A stretch of DNA of 33,027 bases from Anaerolineae bacterium (GTDB taxonomy: Bacteria > Chloroflexota > Anaerolineae > UBA3071), in assembly GCA_029907105.1 (NCBI GenBank), contig JARYMM010000041.1:1-33027 (forward strand). Direction: 5' to 3'. A program made the position numbers and the translations under genes. Below the pieces are notes generated by a model. That model saw only the letters and a list, made by a program, of their open reading frames with translations. It ran no database searches and had not been told where the DNA came from. This document shows positions 23,079-31,326 of this stretch, piece after piece (within the stretch, counting starts at the first letter, position 1; each line of letters starts with the position of its first letter).

Positions 23079-23534
23079 ATGGCTAGGAGTCTTGTGCGTT
23101 GGGAACCGATGCGTGATCTGGTGTCGCTGCGCGAGGCGATGGATCGCCTGTTCGAGGAAAGCTTCGTGCAGCCGTGGGGCCGCTGGTTTGGCGCGGCGGA
23201 AGAGGGCTTCCTCCCCGTGGATGTCTATGAGACCAAGGACGCGGTGGTCGTGGAGGCCTCGGTGCCCGGGGTCAAGCCGGAAGACGTGGATGTCAGCATT
23301 ACCGGCGACACGCTGACCATCAAGGGCGAGACCAAATCCGAGAAGAAGGTAGAGCGGGAGAATTACATCCGCCAGGAGCGGCGCTATGGCTCCTTCTGCC
23401 GGGCGGTGACTTTGCCCGAGGGCCTGGACAGGGATAAGGCCGAGGCTAACTTCGAGAACGGTGTGCTCACCATCACCTTCCCCAAGTCGGAGGAAGTGAA
23501 GCCCAAGAGCATCAAAGTCAAAGTAAAGAAGTGA
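23079..23534 (+). CDS. Small heat-shock protein, Hsp20/alpha-crystallin family (first copy)
   Basis: 151 residues, start at 23079 with AAGGAGGTG seven bases upstream. The N-terminal helix RDLVSLREAMDRLFEESF is the usual Hsp20 opener. The alpha-crystallin domain runs from ~45 to ~140 (LPVDVYETKDAVVVEASVPG, then GVKPEDVDVSI) and ends with GVLTITFPKSEEVKPKSIKV. It is an ATP-independent holdase that keeps unfolded proteins soluble under heat stress. Its leader carries a CTAACG array and a hairpin. A second Hsp20 gene follows after 42 bases. Confidence 0.95.
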   Translation: MARSLVRWEPMRDLVSLREAMDRLFEESFVQPWGRWFGAAEEGFLPVDVYETKDAVVVEASVPGVKPEDVDVSITGDTLTIKGETKSEKKVERENYIRQERRYGSFCRAVTLPEGLDRDKAEANFENGVLTITFPKSEEVKPKSIKVKVKK

Positions 23535-23576
23535 TGAGGCAATAAGGCAACGAGGGACATAAGTAAGGAGCATGAC

Positions 23577-24020
23577 ATGGTTATGAGGATCAACTACTGG
23601 CAGCCGATGCGGGATATGATCACCCTGCGTCAGGCTATGGACCGGCTGTTTGAAGAGAGCCTGGTGCGGCCAGAGTGGGGGGAGCCACGGGAGCGAACCG
23701 TTCGCCTGCCGCTGGATGCCTACTCCACAGAGAATGAGATCGTGATCCTGGCCTCACTGCCGGGTGTCAGGCCCGAGGATGTGGAGATCACTATCGAAGG
23801 TGACACGCTGAGCATCAAGGGCGAGATCCCGGAGCCACCGGCGAATGTGGACTACATCCTGCGGGAGCGGGGTTTTGGCCCCTTCAATCGCACGTTGACC
23901 TTCAACATCCCCGTGCAGGCGGACAAGGCTGAGGCCACCTTCAAGGATGGCCTGCTCACGCTCACCGTCCCCAAGGCGGAGGAGATCAAGCCGCGGACGA
24001 TCAAGGTCAAGACGAAGTAA
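23577..24020 (+). CDS. Small heat-shock protein, Hsp20/alpha-crystallin family (second copy)
   Basis: 147 residues. The TAAGGAG site lies six bases before the ATG at 23577; the ATG at 23583 is an alternative. N-terminal RDMITLRQAMDRLFEESLV matches the first copy, and the alpha-crystallin domain shows LPGVRPEDVEITIEGDTLSI and DGLLTLTVPKAEEIKPRTIKV. The middle is more diverged from copy one (PEPPANVDYILRERG), so mixed oligomers or different clients are possible. The 42-base spacer consists of 8-mer words (TGAGGCAA, TAAGGCAA, CGAGGGAC). The two genes are probably one operon. Confidence 0.95.
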   Translation: MVMRINYWQPMRDMITLRQAMDRLFEESLVRPEWGEPRERTVRLPLDAYSTENEIVILASLPGVRPEDVEITIEGDTLSIKGEIPEPPANVDYILRERGFGPFNRTLTFNIPVQADKAEATFKDGLLTLTVPKAEEIKPRTIKVKTK

Positions 24021-24045
24021 CGGCGGTAGCTCTCACCATCATTCC

Positions 24046-24083
24046 CAGGGGAGTCCTGGCCTGGTGCCGGGGCTCCCCTGTTT
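24046..24083 (+). terminator. Hairpin after the hsp20 pair
   Basis: CAGGGGAG (24046-24053) pairs with CTCCCCTG (24073-24080), extended by an inner GC-rich stem, then TTT. It is a plausible terminator, although the T run is short and fmdB begins 26 bases later. Confidence 0.5.
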
Positions 24084-24105
24084 GGAGTAAGGACGAGGTA
24101 TGGGG

Positions 24106-24309
24106 ATGCCTATCTACGAATATGAATGTGCAGTTTGCGGATTGCGCTTTGAGCGGTTACAGCGGGGCGACGCTCCCGCACCGGCCTGTCCTGCGGGGCA
24201 TCGTGTCGTGCGTCGCCGTTTCAGTCCGCCGGGCATCATCTTCCGCGGCGGTGGTTTCTACGTCACTGACAACCGGCACACCCAGGCAGAGGACAGGCAA
24301 TCCGCCTGA
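24106..24309 (+). CDS. FmdB-type zinc-ribbon protein
   Basis: 67 residues. The ATG at 24106 gives the canonical MPIYEYEC start; the ATG at 24100 adds two residues. The first knuckle is C8-x2-C11. The second is usually CPxC but here reads CPAGH (C28 and H32), so one Cys is replaced by His or displaced. The end, FSPPGIIFRGGGFYVTD, is the typical FmdB tail. The molecular role of these proteins is not settled; they are often described as putative regulators. It lies directly after the hsp20 genes. Confidence 0.85.
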   Translation: MPIYEYECAVCGLRFERLQRGDAPAPACPAGHRVVRRRFSPPGIIFRGGGFYVTDNRHTQAEDRQSA

Positions 24310-24603
24310 AAAGCTGTTGGCATGGCCTTCGTCTGGGTTGTCCGATGTCGGTAAATCCCTGATTGCTCCTGCTGGATCCGGCGATCCAGCAGCCCGGCGG
24401 CGGATCCCTCACGGAGCCTGCCACGCTGCCCACCACACTTCGCTCGTGGCTACGGCTCGCAGCGTTGGTTCAGGGCAAGTTTGGCTATCCGCTGCAAGCA
24501 ATTGTGGTCCGATGTGCTGATTCTTCTAAGCAGACCAACGCAATCCCCTCGCGTTGGGTTGGATCATCCCATCATCCATCAATATCATCAAGGAGGTTGT
24601 ACC
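24310..24603. other. Spacer with two strong inverted repeats
   Basis: No gene is supported. CTGCTGGATC/GATCCAGCAG (24369-24392, 4-base loop) and CCAACGC/GCGTTGG (24535-24557, 9-base loop) are perfect stems without T runs. They could end the fmdB transcript or be palindromic repeats. AAGGAGG at 24592-24597 is the ribosome site of the next gene. Confidence 0.45.
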
Positions 24604-25785
24604 ATGCGACGATTCTGGTCAATTGTTACACTTCTGACGTTGGTATTGCCGGTGCTGAGCAGACCTGCGCCGGTGATGGCCCAGACAGGACAGCCAGGGC
24701 CTGCTTCCCCCGAGTTGACTCTTTCCACATCCTATCCCAGCCAGGTCATAGGGATGGATGAGAGCGCCACTCTCACCCTCAAGCTGCGCACCGCCACAAC
24801 TCCCCAGGTGGTGCGACTGGAGATGCAAGAGATCCCCGAAGGCTGGGCAGCGACGTTCAAAGGCGGCGGACAGATCATCCAGGCCGCGACCGTGGAGCCC
24901 GACGCAGATGCCTCGGTGACCCTCAAACTCGAACCGCCCAAAGACGTGGCTGCCGGAACCTACCGCTTTGTGGTGGTGGCCCGTGGCGATAAGGCTGTCG
25001 CCCGCCTGCCCATCGAACTGACCATCAAGGAGAAGCTGCCTCCTCGTCTCTCCCTCCAGACTAACCTGCCCATAGTCCAGGGCAGCCGCAGCACCACCTT
25101 CCGTTTCGACAGCACCTTGAAAAACGATGGGGACGAGGATCTTACGGTCAACCTGGAAGCTGACGCCCCCGAGGGCTTTCTGGTCAAGTTCAAACTGAGC
25201 GCCCAGGAAGTCACCAGCCTGCCCCTGGAGGCCAACCAGTCCAAGACGCTCAGCATCGAAGTGCGAGCCTTTGCCGACGTGCCGGCCGGCGACTATCCCC
25301 TCCAGGTGCGCGCTCGGGGCGATGGCGTGCAGGCGACCTTGCCGCTCGTGGTCAGGGTTACCGGCCAGCCAGATCTGAAGGTGACTGCCCCCGAGGGGCG
25401 GCTGTCTGGCCGTGCTTATGCCGGGCGCACCGCTTCTCTGACCATCATCGTCCAAAACACCGGCAGCGCGCCGGCTCATGCGGTGAAACTGAGCGCCAGC
25501 CCGCCGTCCGGCTGGTCCGTGGAGTTCGATCCTGAACAGGTGGACCAGATCCCGGCAGGCCATCAGGCGGAGGTCACAGCCAAGATTCGGCCGGCCGACA
25601 AGGCCGTGGCCGGCGATTACATGGTGACCGTAACTGCCAGCCCTGAAGAGACCATCGCCGGTAGCAAGAGCGATTTCCGCATTACCGTGCTCACCTCCAC
25701 ACTGTGGGGGGTGGTGGGCATCGTCTTGATCGCACTCGCCGTTGGCGTCGTCGCTCTGGCCGTGCTCCGTTTTGGCCGCCGCTAA
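24604..25785 (+). CDS. Secreted NEW3-domain protein with C-terminal membrane anchor
   Basis: 393 residues from the ATG at 24604, with AAGGAGG upstream. Signal peptide 1-26 (VLPVLSRPAPVMA). Three Ig-like repeats follow at about 35-130, 137-235 and 240-345, each with the NEW3/CARDB pattern (for example IPEGWAATFKGGGQIIQAAT, then PPKDVAAGTYRF, and PSGWSVEFDPEQVDQIPAG). One membrane span at ~362-385 is followed by RFGRR, so the repeats lie outside the cell. Such proteins commonly accompany ABC-2 transporters, and here ATPase and permease genes follow after 191 bases. It may be a surface partner of that transporter. No enzymatic motif is seen. Confidence 0.82.
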   Translation: MRRFWSIVTLLTLVLPVLSRPAPVMAQTGQPGPASPELTLSTSYPSQVIGMDESATLTLKLRTATTPQVVRLEMQEIPEGWAATFKGGGQIIQAATVEPDADASVTLKLEPPKDVAAGTYRFVVVARGDKAVARLPIELTIKEKLPPRLSLQTNLPIVQGSRSTTFRFDSTLKNDGDEDLTVNLEADAPEGFLVKFKLSAQEVTSLPLEANQSKTLSIEVRAFADVPAGDYPLQVRARGDGVQATLPLVVRVTGQPDLKVTAPEGRLSGRAYAGRTASLTIIVQNTGSAPAHAVKLSASPPSGWSVEFDPEQVDQIPAGHQAEVTAKIRPADKAVAGDYMVTVTASPEETIAGSKSDFRITVLTSTLWGVVGIVLIALAVGVVALAVLRFGRR

Positions 25786-25793
25786 GCAGGTGG

Positions 25794-25826
25794 ACAAGGA
25801 AACAAGCTCAAAGTTCAAAGCTCAAG
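25794..25826. repeat. 8-mer and 7-mer run after the NEW3 gene
   Basis: ACAAGGAA, ACAAGCTC (25794-25809) merge into GCTCAAA, GTTCAAA, GCTCAAG (25806-25826). This site joins the word of the 14714 array to the word of the 21560 array. Confidence 0.55.
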
Positions 25827-25950
25827 CCTCGAACCGTGAGGCGGCGAGCCTTTGAACGGGGTCTAACCTGTTTCCCGCACCGCTCGGCGGCGGGAGCGGA
25901 ATGCGAAATGCGGGCTAAGAGCACGGACGAAGGACCGTGCCCAACAGTCT

Positions 25951-25962
25951 CGACCATGGTCG
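25951..25962. promoter_or_regulatory. Perfect 12-base palindrome before the ABC ATPase
   Basis: CGACCATGGTCG lies immediately upstream of the CAGGAGG ribosome site of the ATPase gene. It may be an operator or an mRNA structure that governs access to the site. Confidence 0.35.
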
Positions 25963-25976
25963 CAGGAGGTTAGGCT

Positions 25977-26927
25977 ATGAGCGAACTGGTGATCGAAACC
26001 CAAGCGCTAACCAAACGTTACGGCCAGATGACGGCCGTGGATGGCCTGGACCTGGGCGTCCACCAGGGCGAGGTCTACGGGTTGCTGGGGCCCAATGGGG
26101 CAGGCAAGACCACCACCATCCTCATGCTTCTGGGCCTGACCGAGCCAACGGCGGGCCGTGTGCGTGTTCTGGGCCTGGACCCGGCCCGTCAGCCGTTAAG
26201 TGTGAAGGCAAAGGTCGGCTATCTGCCCGAACGGGTTGGCTTCTACGATGAGCTGACCGCGCGGGAGAACCTGACCTACATCGCCAAACTAAACGGGATA
26301 CCTCGTGAGGAAGCTCGTCGGCGGATTGACGAGGGGTTTGCCCGCATGGGACTGAGCGAGGTGGCTGACCGACGGGTGGCGACGTTCTCGCGTGGCATGC
26401 GTCAGCGGCTGGGCGTGGCCGATGTGCTGCTCAAGCAGCCCAAACTCATCATCCTGGATGAGCCGACGCAGGGCCTGGACCCGGAGGGGGCCCGCGAGTT
26501 CCTGCACATCATTCGCAGCCTGAAGAGCGAGGGCATCACCATATTGCTCTCTTCTCACCTGCTCCACCAGGTGCAGGCGGTGTGCGATCGCGTGGGCCTG
26601 TTCCATCGCGGCCGCATGGTGCTGGAGGGTACAGTGGATGAACTGGCCCGCCGGGCGCTGGGCAGCAGCTACCGCATTCGGGTGCAGGCCGACGGCGCGC
26701 AGCCGGTGCTGACAGAAGCGCTACAGCGTGTGCCGGGGGTGGTGAACGTTACCCCTGAGGGCAGCAACCGTTACGTTGTGGAAGCGACCGGCGATCTGCG
26801 GGCGGAAGCGGCTCAGGCCGTCGTGGCTGCGGGTGGCCGGCTGCTGGCCCTGGATGTGGAAGCGCCCAGCCTGGAAGACATCTACACGCGCACCCTCGAG
26901 GAGGTGGAACATGGCCCTACAGCTTGA
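25977..26927 (+). CDS. ABC-2 type transporter ATP-binding protein
   Basis: 316 residues, AGGAGG site eight bases before the ATG at 25977. Walker [11 protein letters not shown] (Lys44), signature FSRGMRQRL (~137-145, a common variant of LSGG), Walker [16 protein letters not shown] (Asp161, Glu162) and H-loop His194. The C-terminal 90 residues form the accessory domain usual in exporters of the CcmA/NatA type. It energises the permease, whose gene overlaps its end by 17 bases. The cargo is unknown; with a NEW3 protein next door the set resembles Nos- or gliding-type ABC-2 systems, without proof of such a role. Confidence 0.93.
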   Translation: MSELVIETQALTKRYGQMTAVDGLDLGVHQGEVYGLLGPNGAGKTTTILMLLGLTEPTAGRVRVLGLDPARQPLSVKAKVGYLPERVGFYDELTARENLTYIAKLNGIPREEARRRIDEGFARMGLSEVADRRVATFSRGMRQRLGVADVLLKQPKLIILDEPTQGLDPEGAREFLHIIRSLKSEGITILLSSHLLHQVQAVCDRVGLFHRGRMVLEGTVDELARRALGSSYRIRVQADGAQPVLTEALQRVPGVVNVTPEGSNRYVVEATGDLRAEAAQAVVAAGGRLLALDVEAPSLEDIYTRTLEEVEHGPTA

Positions 26928-27888
26928 ACGAGCCTCAGGCGGGCGGAGTCGTGAAGGGTCGCCCTGGACCGGCCTGTGGGCCGTCGTAGCCAAGGAGATG
27001 GCCGATCACCTGACCAGCGCGCGTATGCGCATCCTGGAAGCGCTGATCGTGCTGACGGCAGGGGGCACGGTATATGCAGCCATGCGCAGCCTGCGGGATT
27101 CCGTGAGCGAGGACCGCTTCCTGCTGCTGAAGCTGTTCACCACGGCCTATGAGCCACTGCCGGCCTTCGCCGGCTTCCTGGTGCCCCTTATCGCCATCGC
27201 TCTGGCTTTCGATGCCATCAATGGTGAGTTCAGCCGGCGGACCATGTCACGCATCCTGGCCCAGCCCATCTATCGGGACGGGTTGCTGCTGGGCAAGTTC
27301 CTGGCCGGGTTGTGTACCCTGGCCCTGGTGCTCACGGCCATCTGGTCGCTCATCGTCGGCATGGGCATCATCGGGTTGGGGATTCCCCCCAGCGGTGAGG
27401 AGGTAGCCCGTAGCCTCTGGTTCCTGCTGGCCTCTATCTTCTACGGAGGCATCTGGCTGGCGCTGGCGATGGTCTTCTCCATCGTGTTCCGCCAGCCGGC
27501 TACGGCCGCCCTGGCTTCCATCGCCGTCTGGCTCTTCTTCACGGTGTTCTGGGACATCCTGGCCGGCTTGCTGGCCCAGAGCTTGCGCCCCGTGCGGTTC
27601 GGGTTTGCCCAGGAGATTCTGGCGCAGGCGCAGTTGGAGATGGCCCTGGCCCGCATCTCACCCAACACGCTTTACACCGAGATCATGTTGCCCCTGCTGC
27701 ACCCGACCGTGCGCTCGATCGGGTTGCTGCTGCCCTCTCAATTGCAGGGGGCGGTGCTCGGCGCACCCCTGCCGCTGCGCCAGAGCCTGCTGCTGATCTG
27801 GCCACAGTTCACAGGGCTGATCGCCGTGCCCATCCTGCTCTTTGCCCTGGGCTACGTGCTCTTCCAGCGGCAGGAAATCCGCGCCTGA
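26911..27888 (+). CDS. ABC-2 type transporter permease
   Basis: 325 residues. The ATG at 26911 follows a GAGGAGG site and overlaps the ATPase gene by 17 bases, so translation is coupled; the longer frame to 26776 is antisense-like shadow. A cytoplasmic N-terminus with [19 protein letters not shown] (typical of ABC-2 permeases) is followed by about six membrane segments (near residues 42-60, 82-105, 128-160, 165-195, 198-222 and 295-318). Between spans 1 and 2 is [17 protein letters not shown], the coupling region seen in NosY-type permeases. It should form the channel together with the ATPase. It ends 8 bases after an FQRQEI motif at the cytoplasmic side. Confidence 0.88.
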   Translation: MALQLERASGGRSREGSPWTGLWAVVAKEMADHLTSARMRILEALIVLTAGGTVYAAMRSLRDSVSEDRFLLLKLFTTAYEPLPAFAGFLVPLIAIALAFDAINGEFSRRTMSRILAQPIYRDGLLLGKFLAGLCTLALVLTAIWSLIVGMGIIGLGIPPSGEEVARSLWFLLASIFYGGIWLALAMVFSIVFRQPATAALASIAVWLFFTVFWDILAGLLAQSLRPVRFGFAQEILAQAQLEMALARISPNTLYTEIMLPLLHPTVRSIGLLLPSQLQGAVLGAPLPLRQSLLLIWPQFTGLIAVPILLFALGYVLFQRQEIRA

Positions 27889-27936
27889 TCCCATCCACAG
27901 TGTAATGCCTCCAACCCGGCGAGGCCCTCACCCCGA

Positions 27937-27957
27937 CCCTCTCCCAGAGGGAGAGGG
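27937..27957. repeat. Palindromic repeat CCCTCTCCC-AGA-GGGAGAGGG
   Basis: Perfect 9-base stem with an AGA loop. The same 21-base core is found inside leuC at 31850-31870. It is preceded by CCCTCACCCCGA, the usual context of this dispersed repeat. Confidence 0.65.
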
Positions 27958-27963
27958 GGCAGG

Positions 27964-27995
27964 CAGCCGAACGGGCGACAGAGCCCGTTCGGCTG
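27964..27995. terminator. Hairpin between convergent ABC permease and dnaA
   Basis: CAGCCGAACGGGC (27964-27976), loop GACAGA, GCCCGTTCGGCTG (27983-27995): a perfect 13-base stem. It lacks a T run but sits exactly between two converging genes, so it probably ends both transcripts. Confidence 0.6.
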
Positions 27996-28026
27996 TTGGC
28001 GCGCTGGGGAGCGGGTGCGTGGTCCC

Positions 28027-29418
28027 TCAGCGTCTGATCTCCACGGGCAGGCGCAGTTCCTCGCGTAACGCTTCCACCTGGCGGCGCAATTCGGCATCGG
28101 CCTCCAGCGCCTTGTGGATCTCGCTCAAAGAGTAGCGCACGGTGGCGTGATCCCGCCCGCCGAGATGTTGGCCGACCTGGGAAAGGTTGAGCGCGCTCTC
28201 CTCGCTGAGCAGAAGGGCGGCAACCTTGCGGGGCAGGGAAATGCGCCTGCTTCGCCCCTCGCCCTGTAACTCTTCCACGGTCACGCCGAAGTGCGCGGCC
28301 ACCAGGTCCAGAATGGTCGCCGGGCTTGCCGAAGGCTGTGAAGGAATCCAATCCTGCAGGGCCGCCTCGGCCATCTCCACGGTCAGTGGCAAGTCCAACA
28401 CTTCCACCTGGGCCATGACCCGGTTCAGAGCGCCTTCCAGATGGCGCACGTTGCCCGGCACCCGGCGGGCGATCATGAGCAACACCTCATGCGGCACGGC
28501 AGGCCAGCCCCCTTCCCTGACTTTCGCCTGGAGGATGGCCAGCCGCGTTTCCAGGTTGGGTGGTTTGAGGTCCACGCAGAGACCGCTCTGGAAGCGGGCG
28601 CGCAGCCGCTTTTCCAGGGCGGCGATGTGATTGGGCATGCTGTCGGCGGTAAGCACGATCTGTTTACCGGCCAGATAGAGGGCATTGAACGTGTGGAAGA
28701 GTTCCTCTTGGGTTCCCTCTTTGCCGGCGATGAACTGCACATCGTCGAGCAGCAGCACGTCAACGGTGCGGTATTTCTCCCGGAAGGCCTCTGGATCGCC
28801 ACGGCGAAGGGACTCGACGAAATCGTTGGTGAAACCTTCCGCGGGCGTATAGAGGGTCTGGTAGCCTCGCTGCTGGGTGACATGTCCTATGCTGTGCAGC
28901 AGGTGCGTCTTGCCCAGCCCCACACCGCCGTAGATGAAAAAGGGGTTGTAGGTCTGGCCCGGCCGCTCGGCGACGGTCTGGGCGGCCACACAGGCCAGCC
29001 GGTTGCTGCTGCCAACGACGAAGGTGGCGAACGTGTAGCGGGGATTGAGCGGTTGGTGTCCGCTGCCAGGCACCGTTTCGGCGGACGCATCCGTATCGCT
29101 GAAGGTTTCCAGCAGCGGCGCCGGCCTGGCCGCTTCGTCCCGCACCCGCTGTGGGCGCACCACAAAACGCACTTCCACGGCCTGACCCTGCAGACGGGCC
29201 AGGGTGCGCTTGACCAGGGGGCGCAGGTTGTTGCTGTTCAGCCAATCCACGGCGAAGGAGTTGACGACGCCAATGACGAATTCGCCATCCTCATAGGCGA
29301 TGAAATGGGCTTCCCTGAGCCAGGTGTCGTATGTGGCGCGGGGCAACTGGAGTTCCAGTTCCGCCTTGGCGTTTTGCCAAATCTCTTTCGGTGCGAGCTT
29401 AGGAGGTGAGGAAGACAA
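28027..29418 (-). CDS. dnaA: Chromosomal replication initiator DnaA
   Basis: 463 residues. It binds DnaA boxes at the origin and opens DNA when loaded with ATP. Domain I is at 11-75 (KEIWQNAKAELELQLP). The AAA+ domain carries Walker A GGVGLGKTHLL (Lys170), Walker B LLLDDVQF (Asp225, Asp226) and an RLRARF arginine-finger box (271-276). Domain IV ends with SRRISLPRKVAALLLSEE and the DnaA signature GGRDHATVRYS (420-430), a slightly altered form. No upstream ATG exists in frame; the start is a TTG at 29418 with GGAG 11 bases before it, so the exact start is uncertain. The neighbours are not dnaN/recF, and no DnaA boxes are evident nearby. Confidence 0.93.
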   Translation of the reverse strand: MSSSPPKLAPKEIWQNAKAELELQLPRATYDTWLREAHFIAYEDGEFVIGVVNSFAVDWLNSNNLRPLVKRTLARLQGQAVEVRFVVRPQRVRDEAARPAPLLETFSDTDASAETVPGSGHQPLNPRYTFATFVVGSSNRLACVAAQTVAERPGQTYNPFFIYGGVGLGKTHLLHSIGHVTQQRGYQTLYTPAEGFTNDFVESLRRGDPEAFREKYRTVDVLLLDDVQFIAGKEGTQEELFHTFNALYLAGKQIVLTADSMPNHIAALEKRLRARFQSGLCVDLKPPNLETRLAILQAKVREGGWPAVPHEVLLMIARRVPGNVRHLEGALNRVMAQVEVLDLPLTVEMAEAALQDWIPSQPSASPATILDLVAAHFGVTVEELQGEGRSRRISLPRKVAALLLSEESALNLSQVGQHLGGRDHATVRYSLSEIHKALEADAELRRQVEALREELRLPVEIRR

Positions 29419-29613
29419 TGGAATCGGTCTCCGAATGAGATGGTTGGCCTTTTTGCTGCGACACGCGACGCGGCCCTGCCGCCGACGAAGTCATGGCGCG
29501 GCATGGCCGCAACAAGCACTTGCACAGGTCTGAACAAAAGCGTTATCGTTACGACCGAAGGGATGGCGGGGAGGGGGCGGTGCGCTGTCAACTTGAAGAT
29601 GACAAAAACCAAA

Positions 29614-29634
29614 CTTCAAAGCTCAAAATCCAAG
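29614..29634. repeat. Tandem 7-mers upstream of dnaA
   Basis: CTTCAAA, GCTCAAA, ATCCAAG in register, about 200 bases before the dnaA start. It belongs to the family at 21560, 22920 and 25806. Confidence 0.5.
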
Positions 29635-29784
29635 AAACACTGACGCTGAGATTGAGCAAGGATGTGAGCTTTGCTTTCCGACAGGACCACGGCTTTGCCG
29701 TCGCAGACAGAGCACCAGAAGGGCTGGCCGGTCGGTTTGCTCCACTCAGCCAATACCCCGCGCCTGATCCATGATCTATCCCCC

Positions 29785-29812
29785 ATTATACCCGCAAAGG
29801 CGAGGATGGCAA
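29785..29812 (-). promoter_or_regulatory. Probable dnaA promoter
   Basis: Minus strand: -35 TTGCCA (29812-29807), 16-base spacer, -10 TATAAT (29790-29785). It would give a leader of about 360 bases to dnaA, or first a small 54-70-codon frame ending at 29616 (contains FWCSVCDG) whose reality I cannot support. Confidence 0.5.
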
Positions 29813-29831
29813 TCGCGCAGTAAGGCATAAA

Positions 29832-29975
29832 CTAACGTTCTCCTAAGGTTCTTATGTCCAAAGGAGGGAGGCGAGCATCCGTGCCAGGCGGCACAACCAC
29901 TATCTGTTGGGGATAGGCCAGGCCGCGAACACTAAATAGCTCATCTTCCAGCTTCACGGACGCCATTATCGCCAT
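29832..29975 (-). CDS. Possible 47-residue small protein between leuD and dnaA
   Basis: Minus-strand ATG at 29975, stop at 29832. The product begins MAIMASVKLEDELFSVRGLA and continues with VVVPPGTDARLPPLDIRTLG; the composition is protein-like with no low complexity. There is no clear ribosome site. It lies between two similar sequences (CTAAGGTTCTTATGTC at 29846 and CTAAGGTTTCTTACGTC at 30006), which may mark a small insertion. No family is recognised. It may be chance. Confidence 0.25.
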   Translation of the reverse strand: MAIMASVKLEDELFSVRGLAYPQQIVVVPPGTDARLPPLDIRTLGER

Positions 29976-30021
29976 CGGGCAAACCGGCTGAGAAGAGAAC
30001 CCAATTCTAAGGTTTCTTACG

Positions 30022-30549
30022 TCATGCTGCAGGAGCCGGTGCGTCCCCTTTCTGGCCGATCTGTAGCTTCTTCTGTACGTACGGGATGAGACCGCCAGCT
30101 TCCAGGATATCCATCACCTCTGGCGAGAGGGAGGGAAAACGGTGTTCGCCGCGCGGCGTGGTCACGGTGCCGGCGGCGAAATCCACCGTCAGTTCCTCGC
30201 CGCTTTCCACACTGTCGGCGGCGTCGCACTGGACGATGGCCAGGCCCTGGTTGATGCAGTTGCGGAAGTAGATGCGGGCGAAGGATTTGGCGACGATAGC
30301 CGCCACGCCGGCGGCCTTCAGACAGGTGACTGCCTGTTCCCGCGAGCTGCCGCAGCCGAAGTTGCGTCCGGCGACGATGATGTCGCCGGGGCGCACGTTC
30401 CTGGCGAAGTCGGGGTCCAGGTCCTCCAGCGCATGGAGGGCCATCTCCTGGGGGTTGGAGATGCTATAGGTGTATTTGCCGGGAAAGATGACGTCCGTGT
30501 TGACGTCGTCGCCGTATTTCCACACCCGGCCGGTGATTACGGTTTGCAT
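30022..30549 (-). CDS. leuD: 3-isopropylmalate dehydratase small subunit (LeuD/HacB family)
   Basis: 175 residues. Together with the large subunit at 31327 it isomerises 2-isopropylmalate to 3-isopropylmalate in leucine synthesis, or homocitrate/homoaconitate in the alpha-aminoadipate lysine path. Motifs: [16 protein letters not shown] at the N-terminus (first strand of the swivel domain) and [13 protein letters not shown] (residues ~61-73, substrate loop), with FRNCINQG later. The residues around KYTYSISNP, which influence substrate choice in this family, do not let me separate the two pathways. The start is three bases after the stop of the nucleotidyltransferase-HEPN gene, so the operon is tight. 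Confidence 0.9.
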   Translation of the reverse strand: MQTVITGRVWKYGDDVNTDVIFPGKYTYSISNPQEMALHALEDLDPDFARNVRPGDIIVAGRNFGCGSSREQAVTCLKAAGVAAIVAKSFARIYFRNCINQGLAIVQCDAADSVESGEELTVDFAAGTVTTPRGEHRFPSLSPEVMDILEAGGLIPYVQKKLQIGQKGDAPAPAA

Positions 30550-30552
30550 GGC

Positions 30553-31305
30553 CTACACCTCATTATCCTGTGCAATCTTCAAAGCTTCGGTTAGAGCAAC
30601 GATAAACCTGTCGGCCAGGTCAAGCATCTCTCTGGCCTCTTCCAGGCCGATTCGGGCATGACGTTCGTAACGAGCCTGATTCCGCAACCATAATCCCTGG
30701 TTTAACCCTCGTCCCAACTCCCGGGGCAGGATGCCGGTACGAACATATAGCTCTCCAAACTTGCCCACGATCCCGCCGTGGGAAGAAGGGACATCTTCTA
30801 ACTCGAGGACCAGGAAGCCCTTGGCGCACAGTTCGGCAGCATTGTAGGCCCCATCGGTTGCCAGGCGGTAATCGCCATGCTCCAGGCTGTGCCGGGCGCT
30901 CTGAACGTACTCCTCAGCCAGTTCCAGGTAACCCTGGCTCTCCTCACGACGCAGCCGTTTCTCGTCCATGGCATAGACCTCCTCCCCGGTCTTAAGGGCG
31001 TGGTAGACGAAATATGACCCTGGAAAACGTAGCCTATCCACACAGTAGACCAGCGGTTCCACGCTCTCGCTCAGGGCCATGTTCACCTCCAGCGCGGCGT
31101 CCAGGCAGACATCGGTCACCCGATCTGGGGCACGCGTGGCCACCACCAACACGTCCACGTCGCTGTCGGGCCGTATGTCACCCTTCTGCACGCTGCCAAA
31201 CAGAATGACTTTGGCTATAGCGTCCCGGACGTCGCTGGCAAAGAGACGGGCGGTGAACTCGTTGAGAGCCTGTCGTTTCCTCTCAATAATGGCTGTATCG
31301 TCCAT
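30553..31305 (-). CDS. Nucleotidyltransferase-HEPN fusion protein
   Basis: 250 residues. The N-terminal MNT domain (~25-110) has GSVQKGDIRPDSDVDVLVV: GS at 37-38 and the metal-binding Asp pair D49 and D51. The C-terminal part (~120-240) is a HEPN-type helical domain (LELAEEYVQSARHSLEHGDY, later LADRFIVAL), close in style to the UPF0332 group. The canonical R-x4-6-H nuclease motif is not clear (only RYERH is seen). MNT and HEPN usually occur as separate toxin-antitoxin partners, in which MNT adds nucleotides to HEPN; here they are one chain. It sits between leuC and leuD with gaps of 21 and 3 bases, so it is co-transcribed. Function unknown. Confidence 0.82.
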   Translation of the reverse strand: MDDTAIIERKRQALNEFTARLFASDVRDAIAKVILFGSVQKGDIRPDSDVDVLVVATRAPDRVTDVCLDAALEVNMALSESVEPLVYCVDRLRFPGSYFVYHALKTGEEVYAMDEKRLRREESQGYLELAEEYVQSARHSLEHGDYRLATDGAYNAAELCAKGFLVLELEDVPSSHGGIVGKFGELYVRTGILPRELGRGLNQGLWLRNQARYERHARIGLEEAREMLDLADRFIVALTEALKIAQDNEV

Positions 31306-31326
31306 GATGACCTTAAATTCATGCCC

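Noticed and set aside
29616-29828. A 70-codon minus frame with FWCSVCDG
   Set aside because: Its start lies upstream of the dnaA -10 box and its end is made of the 7-mer repeat; no ribosome site.
29419-30021. Replication origin next to dnaA
   Set aside because: No DnaA boxes (TTATNCACA or relatives) and no AT-rich unwinding block visible; kept only as a question.
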